Origin: Ornithinimicrobium flavum | GTDB lineage: Bacteria > Actinomycetota > Actinomycetes > Actinomycetales > Dermatophilaceae | Assembly (NCBI RefSeq): GCF_004526345.1 | Contig: NZ_CP038213.1 | Location: 2,170,001 to 2,234,000 of the forward strand | Direction: 5' to 3' | DNA: 64,000 bases | In this document: one piece after another, positions 8,623-18,358 of the stretch | Numbering within the stretch: the first letter of the stretch is position 1 | Layout of the letters: every line of letters begins with the position of its first letter | Notes under the pieces: model-generated | Seen by the model: the letters and a program-made list of their open reading frames with translations, nothing else | Told to the model about the DNA's origin: nothing | The model's database searches: none | Position numbers and translations under genes: made by a program

Positions 8623-9623
8623 CAGTCAGCAGTCCTGTTCTGACGGGGGTCGAAGGCGTCCCGGAGGCCGTCGCCCAGGAAGTTCACGGCCAGGGCGATG
8701 GCGAGGATCATCATGCCGGGCCACCAGAAGAGCCAGGGACGGGTGAGGAAGGCGTTCTGATAGGTCGAGATCAGCAGCCCCAGGGAGGTGTCGGGGGCCT
8801 TGACGCCCCAGCCCAGGAAGGACAGCGCCGACTCGGTGAGGATGGTCGCGGCGATCGCCAGCGTCGCGCTGACGATGATGGTCCCGATCGTGTTGGGCAG
8901 GATGTGCTTGAAGATGATCCGGCCGGAGTTGGTGCCGATCGCCTCCGCGGCGGTGACGAACTCCCGCTCCCGCAGGGAGAGCACCTCGCCCCGGACCAGG
9001 CGTGCCAGGCCGGTCCACCCGATCACGCTCAGCAGCAGCGCCAGCGACCAGATGCCACCGCCGGACATCTGCCCGAGGACTGCGGCCAGGACCAGGGCCG
9101 GGATGACGATGAACAGGTCGGTGACCCGCATGAGGATCGCCTCGACCCAGCCGCGGTAGAACCCGGCGATGGCGCCGATGAGGGTGCCGATGATCGTGGA
9201 GAGGATGCCGACGGTGAAGGCCACCACGAGGGAGCGCTGCGTGCCCCGCATGGTGAGCGCGAAGTAGTCCTTGCCGATGGTGTCCTGGCCGAACGGGTGC
9301 TCGCCCACCTGGAAGGGCCACAGCCGCAGCGTGGGTCGGCCACCGTCGACCTGGGGGTTCATCTGGGTGAAGTTCTTGTCCCACCAACCGGGGATGATGC
9401 CGTAGCCGATGGAGGTGAAGGCCATGACGGTGATGAAGACCAGCGCCGCCAGGGAGATCATGGCCCCCTTGTGCCGGAAGAACCGGCGGCGGACAAGCTG
9501 GCCCTGGGAGTAGGACTTCTGCGAGAGGTCGATCTGCTTCTCGACGGAGTACTTCTGCTGCAGGTCCCGGGGCGACCCGAGGTCCTCGGGGCGCTCGCCG
9601 TCGGGGCGGTTCTGGTCGGTCAT
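8622..9623 (-). CDS. Oligopeptide ABC permease, DppC type
   Basis: The 333-residue inner-membrane permease has a cytosolic N-terminus of about 50 residues, then six membrane helices with the binding-protein-dependent transport fold. The coupling (EAA) loop reads EAIGTNSGRIIFKHILPNT. The helix 1-2 region carries a periplasmic insert with HPFGQDTIGKDYF, usual for OppC/DppC. It should pair with the DppB-type gene upstream. Solute specificity cannot be read from the sequence. Confidence 0.92.
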   Translation of the reverse strand: MTDQNRPDGERPEDLGSPRDLQQKYSVEKQIDLSQKSYSQGQLVRRRFFRHKGAMISLAALVFITVMAFTSIGYGIIPGWWDKNFTQMNPQVDGGRPTLRLWPFQVGEHPFGQDTIGKDYFALTMRGTQRSLVVAFTVGILSTIIGTLIGAIAGFYRGWVEAILMRVTDLFIVIPALVLAAVLGQMSGGGIWSLALLLSVIGWTGLARLVRGEVLSLREREFVTAAEAIGTNSGRIIFKHILPNTIGTIIVSATLAIAATILTESALSFLGWGVKAPDTSLGLLISTYQNAFLTRPWLFWWPGMMILAIALAVNFLGDGLRDAFDPRQNRTAD

Positions 9624-9681
9624 CGGATGCTCCTGGGGGCGACGTGGTTCGTCAGGGCGACGGGCAGGGTCAGCATGCGCG

Positions 9682-11214
9682 TCACCTCCGGATCCGCGGG
9701 TCGAGGAAGGCGTAGGCGATGTCCGCCAGCATGTTCATCATCACCGCGGCGCCGCCGGCCACGAGGTAGTACCCCATGACCGGGTTGGGGTCGACGGTGT
9801 TCAGGCCCTGTGCGAACATCGCCCCCAGCCCCTTCCAGCCGAAGATGGTCTCGGTGATGACCGCGCCGCCCAGCAGGCTGGCGAAGTCGAAGGCCACGAT
9901 CGTGGTGATCGGGATGAGCGCGTTGCGCAGGGCGTGCTTGGTGTAGACGACACGGTCCGACAGACCCTTGGAGCGGGCGGTGCGGATGTAGTCCTGGTTG
10001 ATCGTCTCCAGCATCGAGGCACGGGTGTAGCGGCTGTAGGCCGCGATCGAGATGATGGTCAGGACGATCGTCGGCAGGATCAGCTGGATCCCCCAGTTGT
10101 AGATGTTCTCCCAGAAGGTGCCCGTGAACCGGGCGGGGTCGATCCGGGTGTCACCGATCGTGGCGATCTGCCGTCCGGGGGTGAGCTCGAGGAAGCCGCT
10201 CCAGGCCCGCAGCAGGTAGTCCATGAAGGCGAAGAACCCCAGACCCAACCCGGTCATGGCGGTCACCCACATGGCGATCTTGCGCTCGAAGCCCCCCATG
10301 AGCCAGCCGATGGCGCCCGACACGACGACCGTCGTCAGGGCCAGCCCCAGGACGACCCACCAGCTGGACGGGTTCTCCATGAGCGGCCGGGTGACGAAGT
10401 AGCCGACGATCCCCACCGCGATGGTGATGAGCCCGGCATACATGATCTTGCGGTTCTGCAGGCCCACGGTCATGACCAGCATGAAGGCCAGGGCCACGAG
10501 ACCCCCGACGATGATCAGCGGGAGCCCGAGCGCGGGGCGCTGCCACCAGTTGACCGAGTCGAAGTAGTAGACGGCGCCGAAGACGACCAGGAAGGTGACC
10601 AGGAAGGTGAGGGCCTGCCGTCGGATCGGTCCACCCAGGACGGAGGTGACCAGGATCGCGAAGACCAGACCCACGGCCGCGATCATCACCAGCGAGAGGT
10701 TCGGGTCGGCCATCCAGCGGTTGAAGCGGATCGCGCCGTACTCCTTGAGCAGCACGGCCGCCCAGAAGACGGGCAGGGAGTAGAAGAGGAAGGCGAGGAA
10801 GGTGATCCCGTAGTCGAACCCGGAGTACTGCCGGATCGCGGACAGGATGCCCAGGGTGATGCCGATGAAGAGGGCCAGGAAGGTCGCCAGCGTGACCAGT
10901 CGCAGGCTCGCGCCGGCCGACTGGATCAGCATGTTGTTGACCGAGCTGCCGCTCATCGTGGTGCCGAGGTCGCACTGCAGGACCAGGCACTTGCTGGCCC
11001 CGGTGAGCCAGCCCAGGTAGCGCTGCCACCAGGGGACGTCGAGGTTCATGATCTCGGCACGCGCCTCCATGAGCTGCTCGCGGTTGCGGGCGTTGCTCTC
11101 GCGGAGGTCCTCGAGCGGGTCGCCGGAGTTGATCGTGGCGACGTAGAGCACGAAGGATCCGAGCAGCAGGATCAGGCCTGAGACGGCGATCCTGCGGATG
11201 ATGAACTGGAGCAC
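9682..11214 (-). CDS. Oligopeptide ABC permease, DppB type, with large membrane insert
   Basis: The 510-residue permease is much longer than the usual 305-340 of DppB/OppB. The N-terminal helix (LQFIIRRIAVSGLILLLGS), helices to about residue 155 and the C-terminal part with the EAA loop (INQDYIRTARSKGLSDRVVYTKHA...) are standard. Between about 165 and 365 lie some six or seven extra hydrophobic segments with no place in the normal fold. GTG 11214 is chosen over GTG 11238 because AGGAAGG lies seven bases before it. It is the first permease gene after the binding protein. Confidence 0.88.
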   Translation of the reverse strand: MLQFIIRRIAVSGLILLLGSFVLYVATINSGDPLEDLRESNARNREQLMEARAEIMNLDVPWWQRYLGWLTGASKCLVLQCDLGTTMSGSSVNNMLIQSAGASLRLVTLATFLALFIGITLGILSAIRQYSGFDYGITFLAFLFYSLPVFWAAVLLKEYGAIRFNRWMADPNLSLVMIAAVGLVFAILVTSVLGGPIRRQALTFLVTFLVVFGAVYYFDSVNWWQRPALGLPLIIVGGLVALAFMLVMTVGLQNRKIMYAGLITIAVGIVGYFVTRPLMENPSSWWVVLGLALTTVVVSGAIGWLMGGFERKIAMWVTAMTGLGLGFFAFMDYLLRAWSGFLELTPGRQIATIGDTRIDPARFTGTFWENIYNWGIQLILPTIVLTIISIAAYSRYTRASMLETINQDYIRTARSKGLSDRVVYTKHALRNALIPITTIVAFDFASLLGGAVITETIFGWKGLGAMFAQGLNTVDPNPVMGYYLVAGGAAVMMNMLADIAYAFLDPRIRR

Positions 11215-11373
11215 GGGTTGACCTTCCTGAGGGGTCACGGCGGTGTGACCGGCTAACGGGGACTCTAGCCCGCGTGGGCCGGCCTGACCATGCGCGCAGC
11301 GGTGGTGTCGCAGCAGGGCGTAGGGGGTGGGCGGGGCACGCGCCGGGACGACACTGTCCCGGGCACGCGCGAC

Positions 11374-11404
11374 GGGGCGGGAGGGCGCTGGGCCCTCCCG
11401 CCCC
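11374..11404 (-). terminator. Attenuator or stabilising hairpin between binding protein and permeases
   Basis: A perfect 13-pair stem (GGGGCGGGAGGGC with its complement) and a GCTGG loop lies in the 248-base gap, 59 bases past the binding-protein stop. There is no U tract. Such stems often keep binding-protein mRNA more abundant than permease mRNA. Nothing else is recognised in the gap. Confidence 0.6.
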
Positions 11405-11462
11405 GGTGCGTGGGTGCCACGGTCAGGGTGAGGTGATCACCGGTCGACCGGGCGGTGGAGCA

Positions 11463-13412
11463 TCAGCTGCTGCGGACCCACTGCTCGGCGTTCCACGACA
11501 CACCGGTCTGGACCGCGGTGTCGCGGACGTTCTCCAGCGTGGCGTCGTAGCCGACCATGCTCGGGTGGGCGAACAGCGGGATGCCGTACAGGTTGTCCCA
11601 CAGGAGCTTCTCGATGATCTTCACCTGCTCCAGGTGGACCTCCGGGTCCACGGAGGAGGCGAGGGTCTCCCAGGCTGCGTCGACCTCAGCGTTGCTGAAG
11701 CCACCGTAGTTCTGGTTGCCGTCGGTCTCGTAGATGCCCTTGCCGGACGCGATCTGGCCCGAGCCGGCCCAGGCGAACAGCGCGACCTCCCAGTCGCCGA
11801 CCTCGAGCGGGCCGCCGGCCTGGAAGAAGGTGGAGTCGCCGGCGTCGACGATGTTGAAGCCGACCTCGTCGCAGGAGGCCTTGATCGCGGCGACCTCCTC
11901 GGTGCGGCGCTGGTTGGGGGCCGAGTAGCCGATGCGGATCTCGACGCCCTCCTCCAGACCGGCCTCGGCGAACTTGGCCTTCGCCTCCTCGATGTTGACC
12001 TCGTCGTAGCGACCGTCGTAGGCGGCCTCCACGACCTCGTCGTAGTCGGGCATGAAGGGGAACTTCTCGCGGAGGTTGAGGACCTCGGCGTTCTCGTTGA
12101 TCGGCTTGATCAGCGAGTCGACGATGCCCTGACGCGGCACGCACAGGGCGAACGCCTCGCGGGCGGCCAGGCCGCCTGCGTCCTCGGCGAAGGGGCTGCC
12201 CTCGCCGAAGTTGTAGTCGAGGTGCTCCCACGTCATCGCGTCACCGGTCTCGATCGCGATGCTGTCACCGGCGTTCTCAAGCTGCTGCTTGGTGTCGACG
12301 GTGGCCTGCGGGTCGATGACGTTGATGTCGCCGTTGAGCAGACCCTGGACGTGCGTCTCGGGAGCCGCGAAGCGGAACATCAGGTTGCCGGTGGCCGGCG
12401 GCGGGCCCCAGAAGGTCTCGTTCGGGACCAGCGTGAGCTGGGTGCCGGACTGCCAGGAGGCGCCCTCGAGCGTGTAGGGGCCCGAGGAGGGGACGAGGGA
12501 CTCGTCCTCGACCTGGAAGTTCGGGAACAGCCAGCCCTCGTTCCAGAACTGCGCCACGCCGTTGACGGTCTCGCCGTCACCGTCGAGGATCGCCTGGGCG
12601 AGCTCGTCGCCGGTGAGGCCGGCCTGCTCGGCGGCCACGTGCGAGGGCAGCGCGCCGCTGACGGCGATCTCCCAGTCCGGGTAGGGCTCGTCGTAGGTGA
12701 CGGTGAAGGTCTTGCCGCTCGGGTCCGCCTCCGGCGGCTGGGTCACGTAGGTGCTCCAGTCGCTGACGGGGTTGAACTCGCCGGTGTTCTCGGCCTCCTC
12801 CTCGCCCTCGGCCGGGGCGGAGGTGGCGGACGCGTCGTCGCCACCGGCCTCGGCACCGAAGAGGTAGTCGGGGTTGGTCGACGCCCAGGTGAGCAGGTAG
12901 TCGTTGGCGGTGATCGGCGTCCCGTCGGACCAGGTGGCCTCGTCGGAGATGGTGTACTCGACGGTCAGCGGCTCGTCCGAGGTCTTCTCGTAGGAACCGA
13001 ACCACTCGTTCGGGTAGACCGTACCGTCGGTGCCCCAGTACCAGAAGCCCGAGGACAGCTGGTTGTTGACGACGGCGTTGTAGGTCGAGTTGGTGCCGGC
13101 GGTGTCACCGTTGTAGGCGTTGTACTCCTCCGCGCCGCTGGAGAAGGACACGGTGTCGGAGTTGGTGGTGATGTCACCCAGGTCAGCCTTGGCGGTGTCG
13201 CCGGAGGCGGTCCCCTCGTCGTCGCCAGCGCCCGTGGTCTCACCGGCGTCGTCGCCGGCGGCCGCGGTGTCGTCCGCGCTGTCGTCCGCAGCATCGTCAG
13301 CAGCGGAGTCCGCCGTGGGGGTCTCGGTGTCGTCAGCGGTGTCCGACGTGCAGCCGGCCAGCGCCAGGGCACCGGCCGCCACGACAGCCATGGTCGCGCG
13401 CCTGATCTTCAA
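11463..13412 (-). CDS. Peptide-binding lipoprotein of the ABC importer (SBP family 5)
   Basis: The 649-residue lipoprotein captures substrate for the importer. TTG 13412 is the likely start: AGGAGG lies four bases upstream and it gives the basic n-region KIRR, a hydrophobic core and the lipobox LAGC. An acidic Asp/Thr/Ala-rich linker of about 60 residues follows. The mature part has the family-5 pattern: VEYTISDEATWSDGTPITANDYLLTW, a long lobe, and a YNFGEGSPFAEDAGGLAAREAFALCVPRQ stretch, ending near the C-terminal WNAEQWVRSS. The next start, ATG 13391, would lose the positive n-region. Confidence 0.9.
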   Translation of the reverse strand: MKIRRATMAVVAAGALALAGCTSDTADDTETPTADSAADDAADDSADDTAAAGDDAGETTGAGDDEGTASGDTAKADLGDITTNSDTVSFSSGAEEYNAYNGDTAGTNSTYNAVVNNQLSSGFWYWGTDGTVYPNEWFGSYEKTSDEPLTVEYTISDEATWSDGTPITANDYLLTWASTNPDYLFGAEAGGDDASATSAPAEGEEEAENTGEFNPVSDWSTYVTQPPEADPSGKTFTVTYDEPYPDWEIAVSGALPSHVAAEQAGLTGDELAQAILDGDGETVNGVAQFWNEGWLFPNFQVEDESLVPSSGPYTLEGASWQSGTQLTLVPNETFWGPPPATGNLMFRFAAPETHVQGLLNGDINVIDPQATVDTKQQLENAGDSIAIETGDAMTWEHLDYNFGEGSPFAEDAGGLAAREAFALCVPRQGIVDSLIKPINENAEVLNLREKFPFMPDYDEVVEAAYDGRYDEVNIEEAKAKFAEAGLEEGVEIRIGYSAPNQRRTEEVAAIKASCDEVGFNIVDAGDSTFFQAGGPLEVGDWEVALFAWAGSGQIASGKGIYETDGNQNYGGFSNAEVDAAWETLASSVDPEVHLEQVKIIEKLLWDNLYGIPLFAHPSMVGYDATLENVRDTAVQTGVSWNAEQWVRSS

Positions 13413-13615
13413 TGTTCCTCCTAGTGGACGGTCGCCGTCCGGATGGGGCCAATGTTGGCCCGCACCCTTGTTCACGGTCGGCGAACCTGGGGGTTGCGTG
13501 TCGAAGATAGGCAGACGAACCCCCTCGACGCCACTCGCGGGACCAAACGGTGACTGGATCGTTACGTATTTGAGACTTCGTCGAGGGCCCGCGCGGACAC
13601 GGCCCGCGGTGGGTC
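13413..13615 (-). promoter_or_regulatory. Promoter region of the peptide ABC operon
   Basis: The 203-base gap between priA and the binding-protein gene holds the operon promoter by position. TATCTT at 13505-13510 is the best -10-like hexamer; a less GC-rich patch (about 13550-13575) lies upstream. I see no riboswitch consensus and no convincing operator. Confidence 0.4.
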
Positions 13616-15751
13616 TCAGGCCGTCGCGTCCACGTCGTCGAGGGCGATCCGGACGGCGTCGCGGGCCTTCCGCGCGCTGCGCGCCGCGCGGACCACGTGG
13701 ACCGCCGCGGCGAGGGAGGACGGCGCCTGCGGGGACTCGCGGACCGTGGCGCTCGCGCGGCCACCGGCGCCCTTCCCGTCCGTGAGGTCCTCCCGGATGC
13801 CGACGAGGTCGTGGCCGGCCGCGGACAGCTCCTGCGCCGCCTCGGTCACACCCTGCGGGGGACCGGTGAGCGTGGCGTAGCGCCGGGCCGGCGGCAGCCC
13901 GAGCTGGGTGCGTTCCCCCAGCTCCCGCGTCGCCAGCCAGGCCGGGTCCCACCTCACGAGGGCCTCGACCGCGGGGAGCCCTGCGTGCGGAGGCACCCCG
14001 CACAGCACCACGGGCGGGCCGTCCCCCCGCCCGGAGCCGACCGGGGAGGCGGCCAGCGCCGCTGCCGCGCACCACCGCCGCAGGGCCTCGGCCTGGGCGT
14101 CGATGCTGGCCCGCTCGAGCAGGCGCCACCCGTCCAGGAGGGCCACCGCGGCATACCCCGACCGGCACCAGGGCTCCGCCCCCGGGGTGGCGACGACCAG
14201 GGACGGCTCCGGCCCGACCTCCGCCAGGACGCGGTCACCGCCCGAGGTGCGCACCAGCACCCCGGGGAAGGCCCGCCCGAGCTCCTCGGCCGTGCGCCGC
14301 TCCCCCACCCCGGTGGCCCGGCGCCGCCGCGACCCGCAGCGGGCGCACGGGAGGTCGACGGGGGCGGCCACGCCGCACCACCGGCAGCGGGCCAGGGCTC
14401 CCGCTGCCGGTGCGCCCGTCGGGCCGCCGCAGGCCGGGCACGGCACGGGGGCCCGGCAGTCCTGGCACGCGAGCGCCACGACATACCCCTGCCGCGGCAC
14501 CTGCACCAGCACGGGTCCGTGCTGGAGACCCTCCTTCAGGGCGCGCCACGCCAGGGTGGGGATGCGCGCGGTGCGGGCGCCCTCGTCCCGCGCCTCCTGC
14601 CACCCCTCGCCGGCCACGGTGACCGCCGGGGTCGCGGAACGCACGGTGGCCGGGGCGGCCGCGACGGACGCGACGAGACCCTCCCGCACCCACCCCTGGA
14701 CGACGACGCTGCGGGTGAACCCGCCCAGCAGCAGGGCCGCGCGCTCGTGGGCAGCGCGCACCCGGAGGATCTCGCGGACGTGGGGGTAGGGCGCCCGGGG
14801 CTCCTGGTGCAGGTCGTCCCCCTCGTCCCAGCAGACGAGCAGACCCAGGTCCTGGACGGGGGCGAAGGAGGCCGACCGGGTGCCGACCACCACCCGCGCG
14901 TGTCCCCGCAGGACGCGGAGGAAGGCGGTGTAACGGGCCTCCGGCCCCAGGTCTGCGGTGAGCTGCACGACGGTGTCCGCGCCGACGGCGGCGACGACCG
15001 GCTCGAGGACGCGCTGCACGTCCCGGTGATCGGGCACCACGACCAGGGCCCCCCGACCCGCACCGACCGCTGCGCCCACGGCCTGCGCCACGGCGTCCGG
15101 CCAGTCCCGCCCCGGGGGCCGGCCCGGCAGGGCGAGCCAGGAGGCGGCCGGGGAGGAGCCGGACGCCACCCGGCGCAGGAACGCGGCCCCGGCGGGATAG
15201 TCGGCCCACGCAGCAGCCGGAGCCAGGCCGGCCGGAGCCACGCCGGCCGGAGCCACGCCGAGCGGCCCCGGCCCGACCGGTCCCGGGTCCTGCCGGGGTC
15301 GCTCCTGAGCACGCGGAGGCACCGACCGCTCAGCCCGCGCGTGACGCGGGGGGACGGCAAGGCGCAGGACGTCGGCGGCGGTGCCGCCGTAGTGGTCGGC
15401 CACCCGTCGGATCTCGGCGGCCACCTGCGGGCTGAGGACGGGCTCTGGGCTGACGACCGTGCGCAACGGCGACAACCGCCCGGTGTGGTCGGCCTCGCCC
15501 ACGCGCTCCAGGACGACACCGTCACGGTCCCGGCCCGCGAGCCGGACCCGCACCCGCGCACCCGGGCGGGCGTCGTCGGCCAGCTCGGCGGGGACCAGGT
15601 AGTCGAAGGGACGGTCGAGGTGGGCCAGGGGGGTCTCCACCAGCACCCGGGCGACCGGCTGCTCCGGCGCCACCTCCATGTCGGCGGCCGGCGAGGCGGG
15701 CCGGCGCCGGACACCCTCGGGCTCCGGGACCAGCGCCAGCTGCTCGCTCAT
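13616..15751 (-). CDS. priA: Probable primosomal protein N' (PriA-like, no helicase core)
   Basis: The 711-residue protein keeps the PriA layout. An N-terminal DNA-binding domain (VARVLVETPLAHLDRPFDYLVP) is followed by the superfamily-2 region and a zinc-binding module with eight Cys (CQDCRAPVPCPACGG, CRWCG, CARCG). The Walker A position reads GAGRGALVVVPDHRD rather than GxTGSGKT, and the DEEH-type box reads CWDEGDD, so ATP hydrolysis is doubtful. This is a known feature of actinobacterial PriA, which probably acts in replication restart without helicase activity. A tandem VAPAG repeat lies between the domains. It follows metK by 11 bases. Confidence 0.88.
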   Translation of the reverse strand: MSEQLALVPEPEGVRRRPASPAADMEVAPEQPVARVLVETPLAHLDRPFDYLVPAELADDARPGARVRVRLAGRDRDGVVLERVGEADHTGRLSPLRTVVSPEPVLSPQVAAEIRRVADHYGGTAADVLRLAVPPRHARAERSVPPRAQERPRQDPGPVGPGPLGVAPAGVAPAGLAPAAAWADYPAGAAFLRRVASGSSPAASWLALPGRPPGRDWPDAVAQAVGAAVGAGRGALVVVPDHRDVQRVLEPVVAAVGADTVVQLTADLGPEARYTAFLRVLRGHARVVVGTRSASFAPVQDLGLLVCWDEGDDLHQEPRAPYPHVREILRVRAAHERAALLLGGFTRSVVVQGWVREGLVASVAAAPATVRSATPAVTVAGEGWQEARDEGARTARIPTLAWRALKEGLQHGPVLVQVPRQGYVVALACQDCRAPVPCPACGGPTGAPAAGALARCRWCGVAAPVDLPCARCGSRRRRATGVGERRTAEELGRAFPGVLVRTSGGDRVLAEVGPEPSLVVATPGAEPWCRSGYAAVALLDGWRLLERASIDAQAEALRRWCAAAALAASPVGSGRGDGPPVVLCGVPPHAGLPAVEALVRWDPAWLATRELGERTQLGLPPARRYATLTGPPQGVTEAAQELSAAGHDLVGIREDLTDGKGAGGRASATVRESPQAPSSLAAAVHVVRAARSARKARDAVRIALDDVDATA
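15217..15261 (-). repeat. Three 15-base tandem repeats inside priA
   Basis: CCGGAGCCACGCCGG is repeated three times head to tail with one or two mismatches (+ strand view). It encodes the APAG-type repeats of the linker between the N-terminal and central domains of PriA and stays in frame. Confidence 0.85.
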
Positions 15752-15762
15752 CGCGGTCGGGG

Positions 15763-16977
15763 TCAGACCGCGGCCCGCAGCTCGTCCACCCGGTCCAGGC
15801 GCTCCCAGGTGAAGGCGTCCTCGACCCCCGGCGCCTGCGTCCGACCGAAGTGGCCGTAGGCGGCCGTGGGCCGGTAGATCGGCCGGAGCAGGTCCAGCTC
15901 GGCCACGATGGCCGCCGGACGAAGGTCGAAGACCGTGGTCACGGCCTGCTGGATGCGGTCGACGGGCACGGTCTCGGTGCCGAAGGTCTCGACGTAGAGG
16001 CCCACCGGCTGCGCGGTGCCGATGGCGTAGGCCACCTGGATCTCGCAGCGCCTCGCCAGCCCGGCGGCGACGACGTGCTTGGCGACGCGGCGCATGGCGT
16101 ACGCGGCGGACCGGTCCACCTTGGAGGGGTCCTTGCCCGAGAACGCGCCTCCCCCGTGCCGCGCCATCCCGCCGTAGGTGTCGACGATGATCTTGCGCCC
16201 GGTCAGCCCGGCGTCCCCCATGGGTCCGCCGATGGTGAAGATGCCGGTGGGGTTGACCAGCATCCGGTAGCCCTCGGTCTGCAGCTCCAGACCCGCCTCC
16301 CGGGCCTCCGCGAGGACCGGGGCGATGACCCGCTCGCGGATGTCCGGCGAGAGCTGGTCGCTCAGGGAGATGTCGGCGGCGTGCTGGGTGGACAGGACCA
16401 CGGTGTCCAGCCGCACGGCCCGGTCGCCCTCGTAGGCGATGGTCACCTGGGTCTTGCCGTCCGGCCGCAGGTAGTCCAGCTCCCCGCTCTTGCGGACGGC
16501 GGTCAGCCGCTCGGCCAGGCGGTGGGCCAGGAAGATCGGCAGCGGCATGAGGTCGGGCGTGTCGTCGCACGCGTAGCCGAACATGAGGCCCTGGTCACCG
16601 GCGCCCTGCTGGTCCAGGGGGTCGGCCTGCTCCGCCCCGCGGCTGGCGACCGCGTCGTCCACGCCGGTCGCGATGTCGGCGGACTGGTCACCGATGGAGA
16701 CCTCCACGCCGCAGGTGCGCCCGTCGAACCCCTTGTGGGAATTGTCGTAGCCGATCTCCAGGATCGTCTCGCGCACGATCTGCGGGATGTTGGCGTACCC
16801 CTCCGTCCGGACCTCCCCGGCGACGTGCACCAGCCCGGTCGTCACCAGCGTCTCGACCGCGACCCGCGAGTGCGGGTCCTGGCGCAGCAGGTCGTCGAGG
16901 ATGGCGTCGGAGATCTGATCGCAGATCTTGTCGGGGTGTCCCTCGGTGACGGACTCGGACGTGAACAGGCGGGCCAT
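15763..16977 (-). CDS. metK: S-adenosylmethionine synthase
   Basis: The 404-residue enzyme makes SAM from methionine and ATP. Family motifs are intact: [20 protein letters not shown] at the N-terminus with the ATP-binding His and Asp, [30 protein letters not shown], and the C-terminal FTWERLD. Length is normal. It lies between coaBC (89-base gap) and priA. I looked for a SAM riboswitch in the short leader and saw none. Confidence 0.97.
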   Translation of the reverse strand: MARLFTSESVTEGHPDKICDQISDAILDDLLRQDPHSRVAVETLVTTGLVHVAGEVRTEGYANIPQIVRETILEIGYDNSHKGFDGRTCGVEVSIGDQSADIATGVDDAVASRGAEQADPLDQQGAGDQGLMFGYACDDTPDLMPLPIFLAHRLAERLTAVRKSGELDYLRPDGKTQVTIAYEGDRAVRLDTVVLSTQHAADISLSDQLSPDIRERVIAPVLAEAREAGLELQTEGYRMLVNPTGIFTIGGPMGDAGLTGRKIIVDTYGGMARHGGGAFSGKDPSKVDRSAAYAMRRVAKHVVAAGLARRCEIQVAYAIGTAQPVGLYVETFGTETVPVDRIQQAVTTVFDLRPAAIVAELDLLRPIYRPTAAYGHFGRTQAPGVEDAFTWERLDRVDELRAAV

Positions 16978-17066
16978 GCGGTCTCCCTCGCGGTGGGCAG
17001 CGGCTGCTGGCTGACGCTGGGCAGTCTATGCCGGGCCGCCGACACGCCCCGGGGCCCGGTCGGGGG

Positions 17067-18344
17067 TCAGTCGGCCGTCCCCCGGTCGGCGAGGGCCGGG
17101 ACCACGACGTCCCAGACGGCCCCGGCCACCACGTCCTTGCCGACCGGCCCCACCGTGCGCACCTCGTCGCTGCCGGGCACGAGCAGGTGCACCGTGCTCT
17201 CGTCCTGGCCGAAGGTCTTGCCCACCCCGACCTCGTTGGCGACGAGCAGGTCGCACCCCTTGCGGGCCAGCTTGGCCCGGGCGTGGTGGACGACGTCCCC
17301 CGACTCGTCCCCCGTCTCCGCCGCGAAGCCGACGATGTAGGGCGAAGCGGCCCCGGCGCGGTCCGCGACGAGGCCGGCGAGGATGTCGGGGTTGCGCACC
17401 AGCTCGATCGTGGGGGCGCTCCGGTCATCCTCGCCGTGCGTCTTCTTGATCTTGGAGGAGGCGTAGCGGGCCGGCCGGAAGTCGGCGACCGCGGCCGTCA
17501 TGACGACCACGTCCGTCCACTCCGCCACGGCGGCCCGGACCGCCTCCTGCAGCTCCAGGGCGGTCTCGACGGGCACGACCCGGCACCCCGCCGGCGGGGG
17601 GAGGGTCACGTTCGCGCTCACGAGGGTGACCTCGGCGCCCCGCGCCACGGCGGCGGCGGCCACGGCATACCCCTGCTTGCCGGAGGAACGGTTGCCCAGG
17701 AAGCGGACCGGGTCCAGCGGCTCACGCGTGCCGCCGGCCGACACCACCACCCGGCGTCCGGCCAGGTCGCCGGCGCTCGCCCCCGGCCGGATCCGGCGCC
17801 GCGCCGAGCCGGGCCCGGTCCGGGAGTGCGCGGCCAGGGCCTGCGCCACGATGTCCTCCGGGTCGGGCAGCCGCCCCGGACCGCTGTCCTTGCCCGTGAG
17901 ACGGCCGGAGGCCGGCTCGACCACGGTCACGCCCCGCCCGCGCAGCATCTCGACGTTGGCGACGGTCGCGGGGTGGGACCACATCTCGGTGTGCATGGCC
18001 GGCGCCAGGACCACCGGGCAGCGCGCCGTGAGCAGGGTGTTGGTGAGCAGGTCGTCGGCCAGGCCGTGGGCGGCCCTGGCCAGCAGGTCCGCGGTGGCGG
18101 GGGCGACGAGCACGAGGTCGGCCTCCTGGCCCAGGCGCACGTGCCGGACCTCGGGCACGCCGTCGAAGACGTCGGCCGACACCGGCCGCCCGCTGAGCGC
18201 CTCCCACGTCGGGGCCCCGACGAACCGCAGCGCGGCGGCCGTGGGCACCACGGTCACCTCGTGCCCGGCCTCGGTGAGCAGCCGCAGGACCGAGCAGGCC
18301 TTGTAGGCCGCGATGCCGCCGGCCACACCCAGGACGACGCGCAC
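17067..18344 (-). CDS. coaBC: Bifunctional phosphopantothenoylcysteine decarboxylase/synthetase
   Basis: The 425-residue enzyme carries out two steps of coenzyme A synthesis. The N-terminal CoaC flavodoxin-like domain shows GVAGGIAAYKA and PAMHTEMWSHPATVANV with the catalytic His. The C-terminal CoaB domain shows VVSAGGTREPLDPVRFLGNRSSGKQG and the KIKK segment. GTG 18344 is the start directly before the first beta strand; it lies 14 bases after rpoZ and has only a weak Shine-Dalgarno. The open frame extends upstream of it as a shadow of rpoZ. Confidence 0.93.
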   Translation of the reverse strand: MRVVLGVAGGIAAYKACSVLRLLTEAGHEVTVVPTAAALRFVGAPTWEALSGRPVSADVFDGVPEVRHVRLGQEADLVLVAPATADLLARAAHGLADDLLTNTLLTARCPVVLAPAMHTEMWSHPATVANVEMLRGRGVTVVEPASGRLTGKDSGPGRLPDPEDIVAQALAAHSRTGPGSARRRIRPGASAGDLAGRRVVVSAGGTREPLDPVRFLGNRSSGKQGYAVAAAAVARGAEVTLVSANVTLPPPAGCRVVPVETALELQEAVRAAVAEWTDVVVMTAAVADFRPARYASSKIKKTHGEDDRSAPTIELVRNPDILAGLVADRAGAASPYIVGFAAETGDESGDVVHHARAKLARKGCDLLVANEVGVGKTFGQDESTVHLLVPGSDEVRTVGPVGKDVVAGAVWDVVVPALADRGTAD

Positions 18345-18358
18345 CGGGCCCGGACCCG

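Noticed and set aside
16978..17066. SAM riboswitch in front of metK
   Set aside because: The gap is only 89 bases and shows none of the conserved SAM-I core elements.
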